Shown: piece by piece, positions 29,065-36,713 of the stretch
How the letters are laid out: each line of letters starts with the position of its first letter
How positions within the stretch are numbered: the first letter of the stretch is position 1
Source: Clostridiales bacterium
Lineage (GTDB): Bacteria; Bacillota; Clostridia; Christensenellales; Aristaeellaceae
Direction of reading: 5' to 3'
Length of the DNA: 36,713 nucleotides
Assembly (NCBI GenBank): GCA_004555155.1
Contig: SFJH01000022.1
Coordinates: 1-36,713, forward strand
Translations under genes and position numbers: made by a program
Notes under the pieces: generated by a model
Told to the model about the DNA's origin: nothing
Seen by the model: the letters and a program-made list of their open reading frames with translations, nothing else
Databases searched by the model: none

Positions 29065-31119
29065 ATGAAGAAGAAAAAGAGCGCCGCAGGCGAAAAGCGC
29101 CGCCGCTATGAGCACGTCCCCGGCCGGGTGCGCATGATCGAGCTGCCGGTGCTGGCGCTGCTGCTGGCGCTGATCGTGGAGAGCCTGAGCCGCGCCAGCG
29201 TGGCGAAGATGTTCGCCTACGTGGCGCAGCATCCCCTTTATTTCCTGTACAATGCGCTGATCATCCTCACGTCGCTGACGTTCTCCGAGCTGTTCAAGTA
29301 CCGCAGGAGCGCGCTGTTCACCCTCTGCGTCACCTGGATCGGCCTGGGCGCAGCCGCCTTCATGGTGGTGCGCGAGCGCACGCAGCCGTTCACGTCCATG
29401 GACGTGCTGATGCTCAAGGACGCGGTGACGCTGACCACCGTCTACTACACCTGGCCCCAGATCATCCTGATGTGCGGCGCGGTCTTTCTGGCCGTGGCCG
29501 CGGCCATCTGGGTCATCACCCGGCTGCCCCGGCGGCGGCATGTGAACTACACCGCCTCCATCACGGCAGTGGCCGGGCTGGTGATCCTCAGCTTCTGCCT
29601 GTGCACGCTGGGCGTGTCCTTCGGCTACTTCCCCCGGCACTTTGAGGATCTGGTGGACTGCTACAACCAGTATGGCTTCGCCACCTGCTTCACCTTCACC
29701 TTCGGCGAGATGGGCGTTTCCAAGCCGGACGCCTACTCCACCGAGACGGTCACCGGCATCGTCGACGAGATCGTCGACGCCGACGCCGTTCAGCCCACCG
29801 CCACGCCCGGCCCCCACGTGTTCGATGACGACGACAACCTCGCCCAGCCAAACATCATCATCGTTCAGCTGGAATCGCTGTTCGACGTGAACACCATCCT
29901 CGGCTCGGCGTACTCCGCCGACCCCACGCCCAACTTCAACCGGCTCTCCCGGGAATACCCCAGCGGCGAGCTGTACGTGCCCGCCATCGGCGGCGGCACG
30001 GCCAACGTGGAGTTCGAGGTGCTCTCCGGCATGAATCTGGACTACTTCGGCGCGGGCGAGTATCCCTACTCCACCATCCTGCAGGAGGCCACCTGCGAGA
30101 CCATCGCCTATGATCTGCTGGAGCAGGGCTACGCCACCACCGCCATGCACAACCACACCGCCACCTTTTACAGCCGCAACGAGGTCTACTCCCGCCTGGG
30201 CTTTCAGCACTTCGTATCCGTGGAATACATGCCCTATGTGACCTACACCGACGTGGGCTGGGCCGAGGACATCATCATGGCCGACGAGATCATCAAGGCC
30301 ATGGACGCCACCGACGAGCGCGACTTCGTGATGGCCATCACCGTGGAATCCCACGGCAAATACGAGGAGACCTACACCTACCGGGAGGGCGACCCGGAGA
30401 TCCTCGCGCTGCCCGAGCAGATCAGCAAAAACCGCTTCGCCAACTACCTGCACCTGATCTCCCAGACCGACAATTTCGTGGGCAAGCTGATCAAGGATCT
30501 GGAGACCTACGACGAGCCGGTGATCTGCATCTTCTACGGCGACCATCTGCCCGGCCTGGATCTGACCGCCGACATCCTGTCCACCGGCAGCCTCTACGCC
30601 AGCCGCTACGTCATCTGGAACAACTACGGCGCGAAGCTGGAGGGCGCAAACCTGCAGGCCTACCGCCTGAGCGCCAACCTGCTCAAGCAGCTGGGCATGA
30701 CCGGCGGCGTGATCACCAAGCTGCACCAGTCCTACGAGCTGGAGCCCGAAGCCGATTCCGATTACTACGACAAGCTGGAGATGCTGCAGTACGACCTGCT
30801 CTACGGCGATCAGAGCGCCTATGAAAACGGCGTGAACCCCTACAGGCCCGTGAACCTGACGATGGGCAGCGTGCCCATCGAGATCACCAGCGTCTCCAAC
30901 CTCTACGGCCGCGTGCTGGTGAACGGCCAGAACTTCACCGAGGCCAGCGCCATCCTGATCGACGGCACGGTCTATCCCACCGCCTTCATCAGCAGCGCAC
31001 AGATCATCGCCATCGTGCCCCGCACCACGCCGATCTCCACCGTCTGCGTCGCCCAGCTCACCAGCGACGGCACCGAGCTGAGCCGCACCGCGGCGTTCGA
31101 CATGAACAGCGCAGGCTGA
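29065..31119 (+). CDS. LTA synthase family phosphoglycerol transferase with C-terminal IPT-like domain
   Basis: Membrane-anchored sulfatase-fold enzyme that transfers glycerol phosphate onto a lipid or wall polymer, as LtaS does. Of 684 residues, the first 185 hold about five transmembrane helices. The extracellular catalytic domain (about 262-560) shows Glu270, the nucleophile Thr312 in AIGGGTANVEFEVLSG, HGKY and the metal-binding FYGDHLPG. After it, about 602-680 forms a beta-rich module (SVPIEITSVSNLYGRVLVNG...) resembling an IPT/TIG domain, not part of classical LtaS. The product may be polyglycerolphosphate or another decoration. Start by a GAGAGG site; it lies 34 bp behind DUF1385, so cotranscription is likely. 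Confidence 0.92.
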   Translation: MKKKKSAAGEKRRRYEHVPGRVRMIELPVLALLLALIVESLSRASVAKMFAYVAQHPLYFLYNALIILTSLTFSELFKYRRSALFTLCVTWIGLGAAAFMVVRERTQPFTSMDVLMLKDAVTLTTVYYTWPQIILMCGAVFLAVAAAIWVITRLPRRRHVNYTASITAVAGLVILSFCLCTLGVSFGYFPRHFEDLVDCYNQYGFATCFTFTFGEMGVSKPDAYSTETVTGIVDEIVDADAVQPTATPGPHVFDDDDNLAQPNIIIVQLESLFDVNTILGSAYSADPTPNFNRLSREYPSGELYVPAIGGGTANVEFEVLSGMNLDYFGAGEYPYSTILQEATCETIAYDLLEQGYATTAMHNHTATFYSRNEVYSRLGFQHFVSVEYMPYVTYTDVGWAEDIIMADEIIKAMDATDERDFVMAITVESHGKYEETYTYREGDPEILALPEQISKNRFANYLHLISQTDNFVGKLIKDLETYDEPVICIFYGDHLPGLDLTADILSTGSLYASRYVIWNNYGAKLEGANLQAYRLSANLLKQLGMTGGVITKLHQSYELEPEADSDYYDKLEMLQYDLLYGDQSAYENGVNPYRPVNLTMGSVPIEITSVSNLYGRVLVNGQNFTEASAILIDGTVYPTAFISSAQIIAIVPRTTPISTVCVAQLTSDGTELSRTAAFDMNSAG

Positions 31120-31226
31120 TTGTACCCGGCCACCGGCCGCTCTGCGCAGCGCTTTCGACAAGCGGACGGACGGGGGAGCAAGCTTCCCCGCCGGATGCGA
31201 TGGAATCCGGGATGTTCCGGCAAAAT

Positions 31227-31262
31227 GAGCCGACTGCACTTCACGCAGTCGGCTCGCTTTTT
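31227..31262 (+). terminator. Terminator after LTA-synthase gene (repeat copy 1)
   Basis: Perfect 11-bp stem GAGCCGACTGC (31227-31237) with GCAGTCGGCTC (31245-31255), then GCTTTTT. Confidence 0.9.
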
Positions 31263-31430
31263 ATGGGTTCGCGAAAGACATTCCGGAAATCGGGGCTCAG
31301 ACATGCGCAGCACAGCCTGATTGCACCCGGGCCACCGGCCGCTCTGCGCAGCGCTTTCGACAAGCGAACGGACGGGGGGAGCAAGCTCCCCCGCCGGATG
31401 CGATGGAAATCCGGGATGTTCCGGCAAAGT

Positions 31431-31465
31431 GAGCCGACTGCACTGCACGCAGTCGGCTCGCTTTT
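31431..31465 (+). terminator. Second terminator, repeat copy 2
   Basis: The same 11-bp stem (31431-31441 with 31449-31459), then CTTTTC. It is also positioned just beyond dapF on the other strand, where only a short T run follows, so a two-way role is possible but weak. Confidence 0.8.
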
Positions 31466-31501
31466 CTATGGCTTCGCGAAAGACATGCCGGAAATCGGGA
31501 C

Positions 31502-32308
31502 TCAGATTGGATAGTCGCCGGTGAAGACGGCTTCGGCAGGGCCGGTCATGAACAGATGTCCGCCGTCGTCCCAGCGGATGCGCAGCGTGCCGCCGGGCAG
31601 GCGCACGTCGCACTCCCGGGACGTCAGCCCCTGCGACGCCGCCGCAGTCAGCACCGCGCAGGCGCCGGTGCCACAGGCCAGCGTCTCGCCGTCGCCTCGC
31701 TCCCAGACGCGCACGTCCACGCCGCCGTCGCGGATCCGGCAGAACTCGATGTTGGCCTTGGCCGGGAAGGCCGGATCGCACTCCAGCGCCGGCCCCAGGC
31801 GATAGAAGGAATCGTCCTCGGGATAGAGATCGAAGGTCACGGCGTGGGGATTGCCCATGGACACGCAGAAGAACCGGAGCATTCCGGCCTCCGTCTCCAG
31901 CTCGATGCGGTTGGAATCGCCCGCCACGGGAATCCGCGCCGGGTCGAGGATGGGCGCGCCCATATCGGCGGTCACGCCGCCGCCGTTCACGGCGACGGTC
32001 AGCACGCCGGCCAGCGTCTCGACGGTCATCACATCGCCGGAGACCATCCCCTCGTCCCGGGCAAACCGCGCCGCGCAGCGCAGGCCGTTGCCGCACATCT
32101 CCGGCTCGGTGCCGTCGGAATTGAAGATGCGCATGCGCACGTCGGCGCAATCGGACGGAACCATCCAGATCAGCCCGTCCGCGCCCACGCCGAAGTGGCG
32201 GTCGCACATGCGCTTCGAAAGCGCGCCGAGGTCGGCCACCCGGGGCGCCGCCGTTCCATTGACGACGACGAAGTCATTGCCGATGCCCTGCATCTTGGTA
32301 AACCGCAT
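31502..32308 (-). CDS. dapF: Diaminopimelate epimerase
   Basis: Cofactor-free epimerase turning LL-diaminopimelate into meso-diaminopimelate, for lysine and peptidoglycan. The 268 residues are of normal length. The two catalytic cysteines are Cys72 in MCGNGLRC and Cys212 in LACGTGAC; the MQGIGNDFVV N terminus and MGNPHAV are also family signatures. The start at 32308 is preferred over an upstream Met because GGAGGG precedes it and the family starts here. It overlaps the preceding HD-protein gene by 35 bp and is last in a three-gene leftward operon. It implies meso-DAP peptidoglycan. Confidence 0.96.
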   Translation of the reverse strand: MRFTKMQGIGNDFVVVNGTAAPRVADLGALSKRMCDRHFGVGADGLIWMVPSDCADVRMRIFNSDGTEPEMCGNGLRCAARFARDEGMVSGDVMTVETLAGVLTVAVNGGGVTADMGAPILDPARIPVAGDSNRIELETEAGMLRFFCVSMGNPHAVTFDLYPEDDSFYRLGPALECDPAFPAKANIEFCRIRDGGVDVRVWERGDGETLACGTGACAVLTAAASQGLTSRECDVRLPGGTLRIRWDDGGHLFMTGPAEAVFTGDYPI

Positions 32309-32933
32309 GGGAAATCCCTCCTGTTTCAAATTGATCCGGCTCCGGCGGCGCGGGCAGCCGGACGTCCTCAAACACCTGATCGATCAGCGCCACATACTCG
32401 CGATACGCCTCGAAATGGGCGATCGGCTTCAGCGCCTCGGCCACGGAGGCGTAATACCACCGGTGCATGGACGGGTTGGCCTGGCCCAGCCGCCGCCATA
32501 CCATCGGCCCCTGCTCCCGCCGGGCGCGATCCACCGCCCGCAGGCTGCTGAGCCGGTCGGCCAGCGCCAGAATCATCTGCTCCCGCCCGGCCACGCGCAG
32601 CCGGTTGACGGTGCGCAGCTTGCACCGCTGCCAGCTGCCGCGGGGATCGCTCCGGGGCGGCTCGCTCATGTACAGCACCATCTGGGCCACGCGCCGTCCG
32701 AACCGGCTGCGCAGCTCGGCCTCGGTCACGCCGCAGTCCTCCGCCACGTCGTGCAGCACGGCGGCGCAGAGCACGTCGGGATCGTTGGTCATGGTGGCGG
32801 CGATGGCCGCGGTCTCCATGGAATGGACGATGCAGGGCAGCGCCGTGCCCTCCCGGACGCGGCCGTCCTGGGCATAGGCCGCGAAGGCCACCGCCTGCGC
32901 CACTGCGCCGTGGCGGTCAAATTCCACGTTCAT
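32274..32933 (-). CDS. Small HD-domain protein, (p)ppGpp hydrolase-like
   Basis: A 219-residue protein whose first 150 residues resemble the HD hydrolase half of RSH enzymes: a His in PCIVHSMETA (His37), LHDVAEDCG with His61-Asp62 and Glu65-Asp66, and ADRLSSLRAV near 124-133. No synthetase, TGS or ACT part exists, as in Mesh1-type small alarmone hydrolases. It may degrade (p)ppGpp or NADPH; activity is inferred from motifs only. A weak GAGGGG site precedes the ATG, 15 bp after the stop of the membrane-protein gene. Its 3' end overlaps dapF by 35 bp, tying it to that operon. Confidence 0.85.
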   Translation of the reverse strand: MNVEFDRHGAVAQAVAFAAYAQDGRVREGTALPCIVHSMETAAIAATMTNDPDVLCAAVLHDVAEDCGVTEAELRSRFGRRVAQMVLYMSEPPRSDPRGSWQRCKLRTVNRLRVAGREQMILALADRLSSLRAVDRARREQGPMVWRRLGQANPSMHRWYYASVAEALKPIAHFEAYREYVALIDQVFEDVRLPAPPEPDQFETGGISHAVYQDAGHRQ

Positions 32934-32948
32934 GGGTTTCTTCCCCTC

Positions 32949-33485
32949 TCACGCGCCGCGCATCAGCTTCGGGCGCAGCTTCCGGATGTAGATCACGCAC
33001 ATCATGCCCAGCAGACGGTCGTAGATCAGCAGGGTCAGGTTCGCCAGCACGATGAACACGGCAATGCCCAGCCTGCCCATGGCGGCATACTCCCGCAGGA
33101 TCGCCTGCATATTGAAAACGAACGCCGCCGACAGCAGCATCGCTCCCGCCGCCAGATTGAACACCGCCAGCTTGGCGGCCATCCGCGGCAGCGGGCGCTT
33201 CAGCCGGTCCAGCACGGGCTTCAGCGCCGGATAATACCCCAGAAACGCGAACAGCAGCGCGCTCTCCTTGTCGGGGCTGAGCATCAGGCTCAGCGCGGCG
33301 ATGGCGGCGTAGGCGCACAGCGTCCATTTCTTCCCCGCCTCGGCCAGCACCGGCACCAGCACGAGCCCCGCCAGCGCGGGACAGCAGAACGTGGCCAGCG
33401 GAATCACGCCGCCCAGCAGCATCGCCGCCACGCCCAACGCCACCATCATGCCGCACAGCGCCATGCGGCGGCTCTCTTTTCTCAT
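32949..33485 (-). CDS. Conserved multi-pass membrane protein, possibly ECF S-component-like
   Basis: A 178-residue hydrophobic protein with five or six predicted helices. The N terminus MRKESRRMALCGMMVALGVAAMLLG resembles that of ECF transporter substrate-binding (S) subunits, and a central PDKESALLFAFLGYYPALKP segment looks conserved, but I do not recognise the specific family. No ECF ATPase or T gene is in the window. Start at 33485 by a GGGAGG site ten bases upstream; a more upstream Met has no such site. It is first of the leftward operon with the HD protein and dapF, divergent from the SDR gene. Confidence 0.7.
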   Translation of the reverse strand: MRKESRRMALCGMMVALGVAAMLLGGVIPLATFCCPALAGLVLVPVLAEAGKKWTLCAYAAIAALSLMLSPDKESALLFAFLGYYPALKPVLDRLKRPLPRMAAKLAVFNLAAGAMLLSAAFVFNMQAILREYAAMGRLGIAVFIVLANLTLLIYDRLLGMMCVIYIRKLRPKLMRGA

Positions 33486-33562
33486 AAAAGGCATGCCTCC
33501 CTTCGGCATCCTGTATCAATTCGCCTCCGGATGAAAAAAATCCTGCCTCCGGGAAAAAAACA

Positions 33563-33592
33563 TTGACTTTCACCCGCGGACGCGCGTATAAT
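33563..33592 (+). promoter_or_regulatory. Promoter of SDR gene
   Basis: TTGACT (33563-33568), 18-bp spacer, TATAAT (33587-33592), about 50 bp before the ATG. Confidence 0.85.
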
Positions 33593-33642
33593 GAAGACCT
33601 CCTCGCCGGGAGATTGTTTCATATTATAAGGGAGGCTTCGCC

Positions 33643-34434
33643 ATGCAGAAAATCGCCATCGTCACCGGCGGCACGGGAGGCATCGGTCTGGAGGTCGTGC
33701 GGGCGCTCGCAGAGCGGGGCGCGAAGGTCTACGCCTTCAGCCGCCGCGCGCCGGAGGGCTTCGGATTCCCCCACGTCGCCTGCGACGTCTCCGACGGCGG
33801 CGCGGTGCGCCGGGCCGTGGACGGCGTGCTCGCCGCGGAGGGGCGGATCGACATCCTGGTCAACTGCGCGGGCTTCGGCATCTCCGGCGCCTTCGAGTGC
33901 ACCGATCCGGCGGACGCGAAGCGGCTGCTGGACGTGAACCTCTTCGGCATGAGCCACGCCATTCAGGCCGTGCTGCCCGCCATGCGAAGCCAGGGCGCGG
34001 GGCGGATTGTGAACGTCAGCTCCGTGGCGGCGGTCGCGCCGATTCCCTTTCAGGCGTGGTACTCCATCTCCAAGGCCGCGGTCAACGCGCTGACGATGGC
34101 GGTGGCCAGCGAGGTGCGGCCCTTCGGCGTCACCGTGTGCGCGGCCATGCCCGGCGACGTGCGCACCGGCTTCACCGCGGCGCGGGAGAAGTCCGCCCTC
34201 GGCGACGACGTGTACGCCGGTCGCATCGCCCGATCCGTGGGGCGCATGGAGCGCGACGAGGCGAACGGCATGTCCGCCGCCGCCGTGGGCCGCCGCATCG
34301 CACGGCTGGCGTGGAAGCGGCGGGTGCCGCCGCTGACGACCCTCGGGCTCTCCTACAAGGCCTGCGCGCTGCTGATCCGGCTGCTGCCCTCCCGAACGCT
34401 TCGCGCAGTTCTGGCGGAAATGTACGCCCGCTGA
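33643..34434 (+). CDS. Short-chain dehydrogenase/reductase
   Basis: NAD(P)-dependent oxidoreductase of the classical SDR type, 263 residues. Cofactor motif TGGTGGIG (8-15), NCAG (74-77), catalytic Ser127, Tyr140 and Lys144 (YSISK) are all present, so it should be active. A basic pair after the second strand (SRRAP, about 33-37) favours NADP(H). Substrate is not readable. A hydrophobic/basic C-terminal end (about 234-263) is unlike most 250-residue SDRs and may mediate membrane contact. It is monocistronic with its own promoter; GGGAGG precedes the ATG. Confidence 0.93.
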   Translation: MQKIAIVTGGTGGIGLEVVRALAERGAKVYAFSRRAPEGFGFPHVACDVSDGGAVRRAVDGVLAAEGRIDILVNCAGFGISGAFECTDPADAKRLLDVNLFGMSHAIQAVLPAMRSQGAGRIVNVSSVAAVAPIPFQAWYSISKAAVNALTMAVASEVRPFGVTVCAAMPGDVRTGFTAAREKSALGDDVYAGRIARSVGRMERDEANGMSAAAVGRRIARLAWKRRVPPLTTLGLSYKACALLIRLLPSRTLRAVLAEMYAR

Positions 34435-34725
34435 TCCGGCCGGGCGAATCCCTCGGGTCCGGCGCTTCCGGGCCGCCCGCGCATGAAAATACATCCCCGC
34501 TTCACCGTCAGGCCCCGGTTTTGCAAACCCTATCGAAACGCTATGTTCAAACGACGTAAAAAAGTCGAGAAAACTATACCAAAATGCAACATATAAATTG
34601 CCAGAATTCATTTTGTGCATATTGCCAATTGACCAAATAAATGATATAATATTCAAATCATAAGCCACGAGGTTCCGGACGGGCGGCGCACGGCCGCGCG
34701 CCGGAGAAGAGAGAGGTTCGATTCT
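34435..34725. promoter_or_regulatory. AT-rich regulatory region before ABC transporter operon
   Basis: This 291-bp gap is GC-rich at first and then becomes strikingly AT-rich from about 34530 to 34670. It holds two direct copies of ATTGCCA (34597-34603 and 34621-34627), a nearby ATGCA/TGCAT inverted pair and a promoter (below). No gene or tRNA was seen. The AT-rich block suggests a strongly used or regulated promoter. Confidence 0.5.
34622..34650 (+). promoter_or_regulatory. Promoter of oligopeptide ABC transporter operon
   Basis: TTGCCA (34622-34627), 17-bp spacer, TATAAT (34645-34650); 75 bp ahead of the first permease gene. A better-looking TTGACC (34629) is only 10 bp from the -10 and cannot serve. 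Confidence 0.75.
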
Positions 34726-35637
<912 letters not shown>

Positions 35638-35649
35638 GGAGGACGGCGC

Positions 35650-36713
35650 ATGCGTACCTACAATGCCGACAAGCTGCCCAAGAAAAACCTGCTGAGCCTG
35701 CAGATCGACTTAAAGAAGTTCGAAGCCGCCACCGACGAGGAAAAGCAGCAGCATGAAACCATGCGCGAGTCCACCACGTTCTTCCGCGACGGCATGCGCA
35801 AGCTGTTCAAGAATCCGCTGGCCGTGGCCAGCATGATCGTGCTGATCGCGATGGTGGCGATGATCGTGTTCGTGCCGATGTTCTATCCCTACAGCTATTC
35901 CGAGATGATCACCGTCAACGGCAAGCGCGACAAGACCGCGAAGAACCTGGCCCCGTTCGAGTATTCCAAGAACGAGCTGGCCGCCATGGAGGACGGTCAG
36001 AAGATCTTCCCCCACATCTTCGGCACCGACGAGCTCTGCCGCGACTACTTCATCCGCGTGGTGTACGGCACCCGCGTGTCGCTGCTGGTGGGCCTGTTCG
36101 CCAGCCTGATCGTGCTGGTGATCGGCCTGCTGTACGGCTCGATCTCGGGCTACTGCGGCGGCAGGGTGGACATGATCATGATGCGCATCGTCGACATCAT
36201 CTATTCGCTGCCGGACACGCTGATGGTCATTCTGCTGTCGGTGGTGCTCAATCAGGTGATGGGCGACGCGCTGAAGGGCACGATCTTCTCCAAGGTCGGC
36301 AACAACATGATCAGCCTGTTCATCGTGTTCGGCGTGCTGTACTGGGTGGGCATGGCCCGTCTGGTGCGCGGCCAGATCCTGTCCATCAAGACCAATGAAT
36401 ACGTGCTGGCCGCCCGCGCCCTGGGCGCGAAGCCCGGCCGGATCATCCGCAAGCACATCCTGCCCAACTGCATGTCGGTCATCTTCGTGTCCGTGGCGCT
36501 GCAGATTCCCTCCGCCATCTTCACCGAGAGCTTCCTGAGCTTCATCGGTCTGGGCGTGCAGGCGCCGATGCCCAGCCTGGGCTCGCTGGCCAACGCGGCC
36601 CGCGGCGGCATGCAGAGCTATCCCTACAAGATGATCTTCCCCGCCGTGGGCATCTGCCTGATCGTGCTCAGCTTCAACCTGCTGGGCGACGGCCTGCGCG
36701 ACGCCTTCGACCC
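35650..36713 (+). CDS. Oligopeptide ABC transporter permease, OppC/DppC type (cut by window end)
   Basis: Second permease, complete at its start (ATG at 35650, GAGGAGG upstream) and open to the window end, 354 codons. It has a charged N-terminal cytoplasmic segment (1-48), one helix (about 55-77), a loop of some 60 residues facing outward (SEMITVNGKRDKTAKNLAPF...), then five helices (from about 135). The coupling motif AARALGAKPGRIIRKHILPN (about 256-275) and the GLGVQAPMPSLGSLANAARG region are typical of OppC. It lies 12 bp after the first permease; ATPase and binding-protein genes are expected beyond the edge. The protein is probably nearly complete. Confidence 0.93.
   Translation, partial: MRTYNADKLPKKNLLSLQIDLKKFEAATDEEKQQHETMRESTTFFRDGMRKLFKNPLAVASMIVLIAMVAMIVFVPMFYPYSYSEMITVNGKRDKTAKNLAPFEYSKNELAAMEDGQKIFPHIFGTDELCRDYFIRVVYGTRVSLLVGLFASLIVLVIGLLYGSISGYCGGRVDMIMMRIVDIIYSLPDTLMVILLSVVLNQVMGDALKGTIFSKVGNNMISLFIVFGVLYWVGMARLVRGQILSIKTNEYVLAARALGAKPGRIIRKHILPNCMSVIFVSVALQIPSAIFTESFLSFIGLGVQAPMPSLGSLANAARGGMQSYPYKMIFPAVGICLIVLSFNLLGDGLRDAFD

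Larger units (their letters stand above)
31116..31505. repeat. Tandem duplication of a 200-bp intergenic unit
   Basis: Two copies, 31116-31300 and 31317-31505, about 90 percent identical by eye and offset by 201-205 bp. Each starts in CTGATTG, contains CGGCCGCTCTGCGCAGCG, an internal GAGCCGACTGC hairpin and ends in GGAAATCGGG-CTCAG. The left copy begins with the stop of the LTA-synthase gene; the right copy ends on the dapF stop codon. The stretch has no protein-coding signal; the unit may be a dispersed repeat or a local duplication. Confidence 0.9.

Noticed and set aside
28999..31239. 746-residue open frame on the minus strand opposite the LTA-synthase gene
   Set aside because: Glycine/valine/histidine-rich composition and antisense position mark it as the mirror of the real gene; the plus-strand protein has clear domains.
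31120..31524. Short plus-strand and minus-strand open frames in the tandem repeat
   Set aside because: They arise from the repeated non-coding unit and run through terminator stems; no ribosome site or homology.

Overview
The window looks like chromosomal DNA of a GC-rich, low-complexity-tolerant member of the Bacillota, most likely an anaerobic Clostridia lineage. The reasons are a long bifunctional Rel, HemZ, DUF1385 (YqhQ-like) and DUF3842 proteins, an LTA-synthase-type sulfatase, an Rrf2 regulator, strong Shine-Dalgarno sites before nearly every gene, and sigma-A type promoters with 17-bp spacers standing out as AT-rich islands. Stop codons are nearly all TGA with some TAA. I see no prophage, insertion sequence, CRISPR array, rRNA or tRNA. 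The genus cannot be fixed from this sequence alone.

Left part (1-13.9 kb). Positions 1-309 hold a GC-rich intergenic repeat array. Leftward follow a three-gene RNA/phosphatase operon (RluA-type pseudouridine synthase, Cof-type HAD phosphatase, TrmL). Rightward come a sodium-dependent amino-acid transporter of the NSS family and an arginine operon argC-argJ-argB-argD, driven by a consensus promoter carrying two ARG-box-like ArgR sites. argJ carries an in-frame TAG just before its conserved C-terminal tail. Next are a secreted four-repeat SH3 protein, a stand-alone class II aldolase-family protein, a leftward MFS transporter, an Rrf2 regulator and a leftward pair (cysteine-rich C_GCAxxG_C_C protein plus a tiny membrane protein).

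Middle (14-26 kb). This is a rightward housekeeping block: secD, secF, recJ, rel, dtd, MBL hydrolase, hemZ, then two overlapping cyclophilin genes (one lipoprotein, one cytosolic) and a DUF3842 gene. The order resembles the secDF-recJ-apt-rel-dtd-mbl-hemZ-hisS-aspS neighbourhood I recall from Clostridia, but apt, hisS and aspS are not here. SecF has an unusual enlarged extracytoplasmic region with an acidic VEETA repeat and an apparent second copy of the head motif.

Right part (26-36.7 kb). A leftward Ldh_2-family dehydrogenase has a structured, U-tract-ended leader and lies divergent from a MerR regulator with a perfect palindrome upstream. Then come DUF1385, an LTA-synthase-like phosphoglycerol transferase with a C-terminal IPT-like domain, a 200-bp tandem intergenic repeat containing two terminators, and a leftward operon (membrane protein, small HD alarmone-hydrolase-like protein, dapF). 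An SDR oxidoreductase and the start of an oligopeptide/nickel-type ABC transporter operon (two permeases, the second cut by the window end) follow.

No clearly new multi-gene defence or mobile system was found. The best candidates for something unusual are the argJ amber codon, the SecF architecture, the dehydrogenase leader RNA and the two intergenic repeat families.
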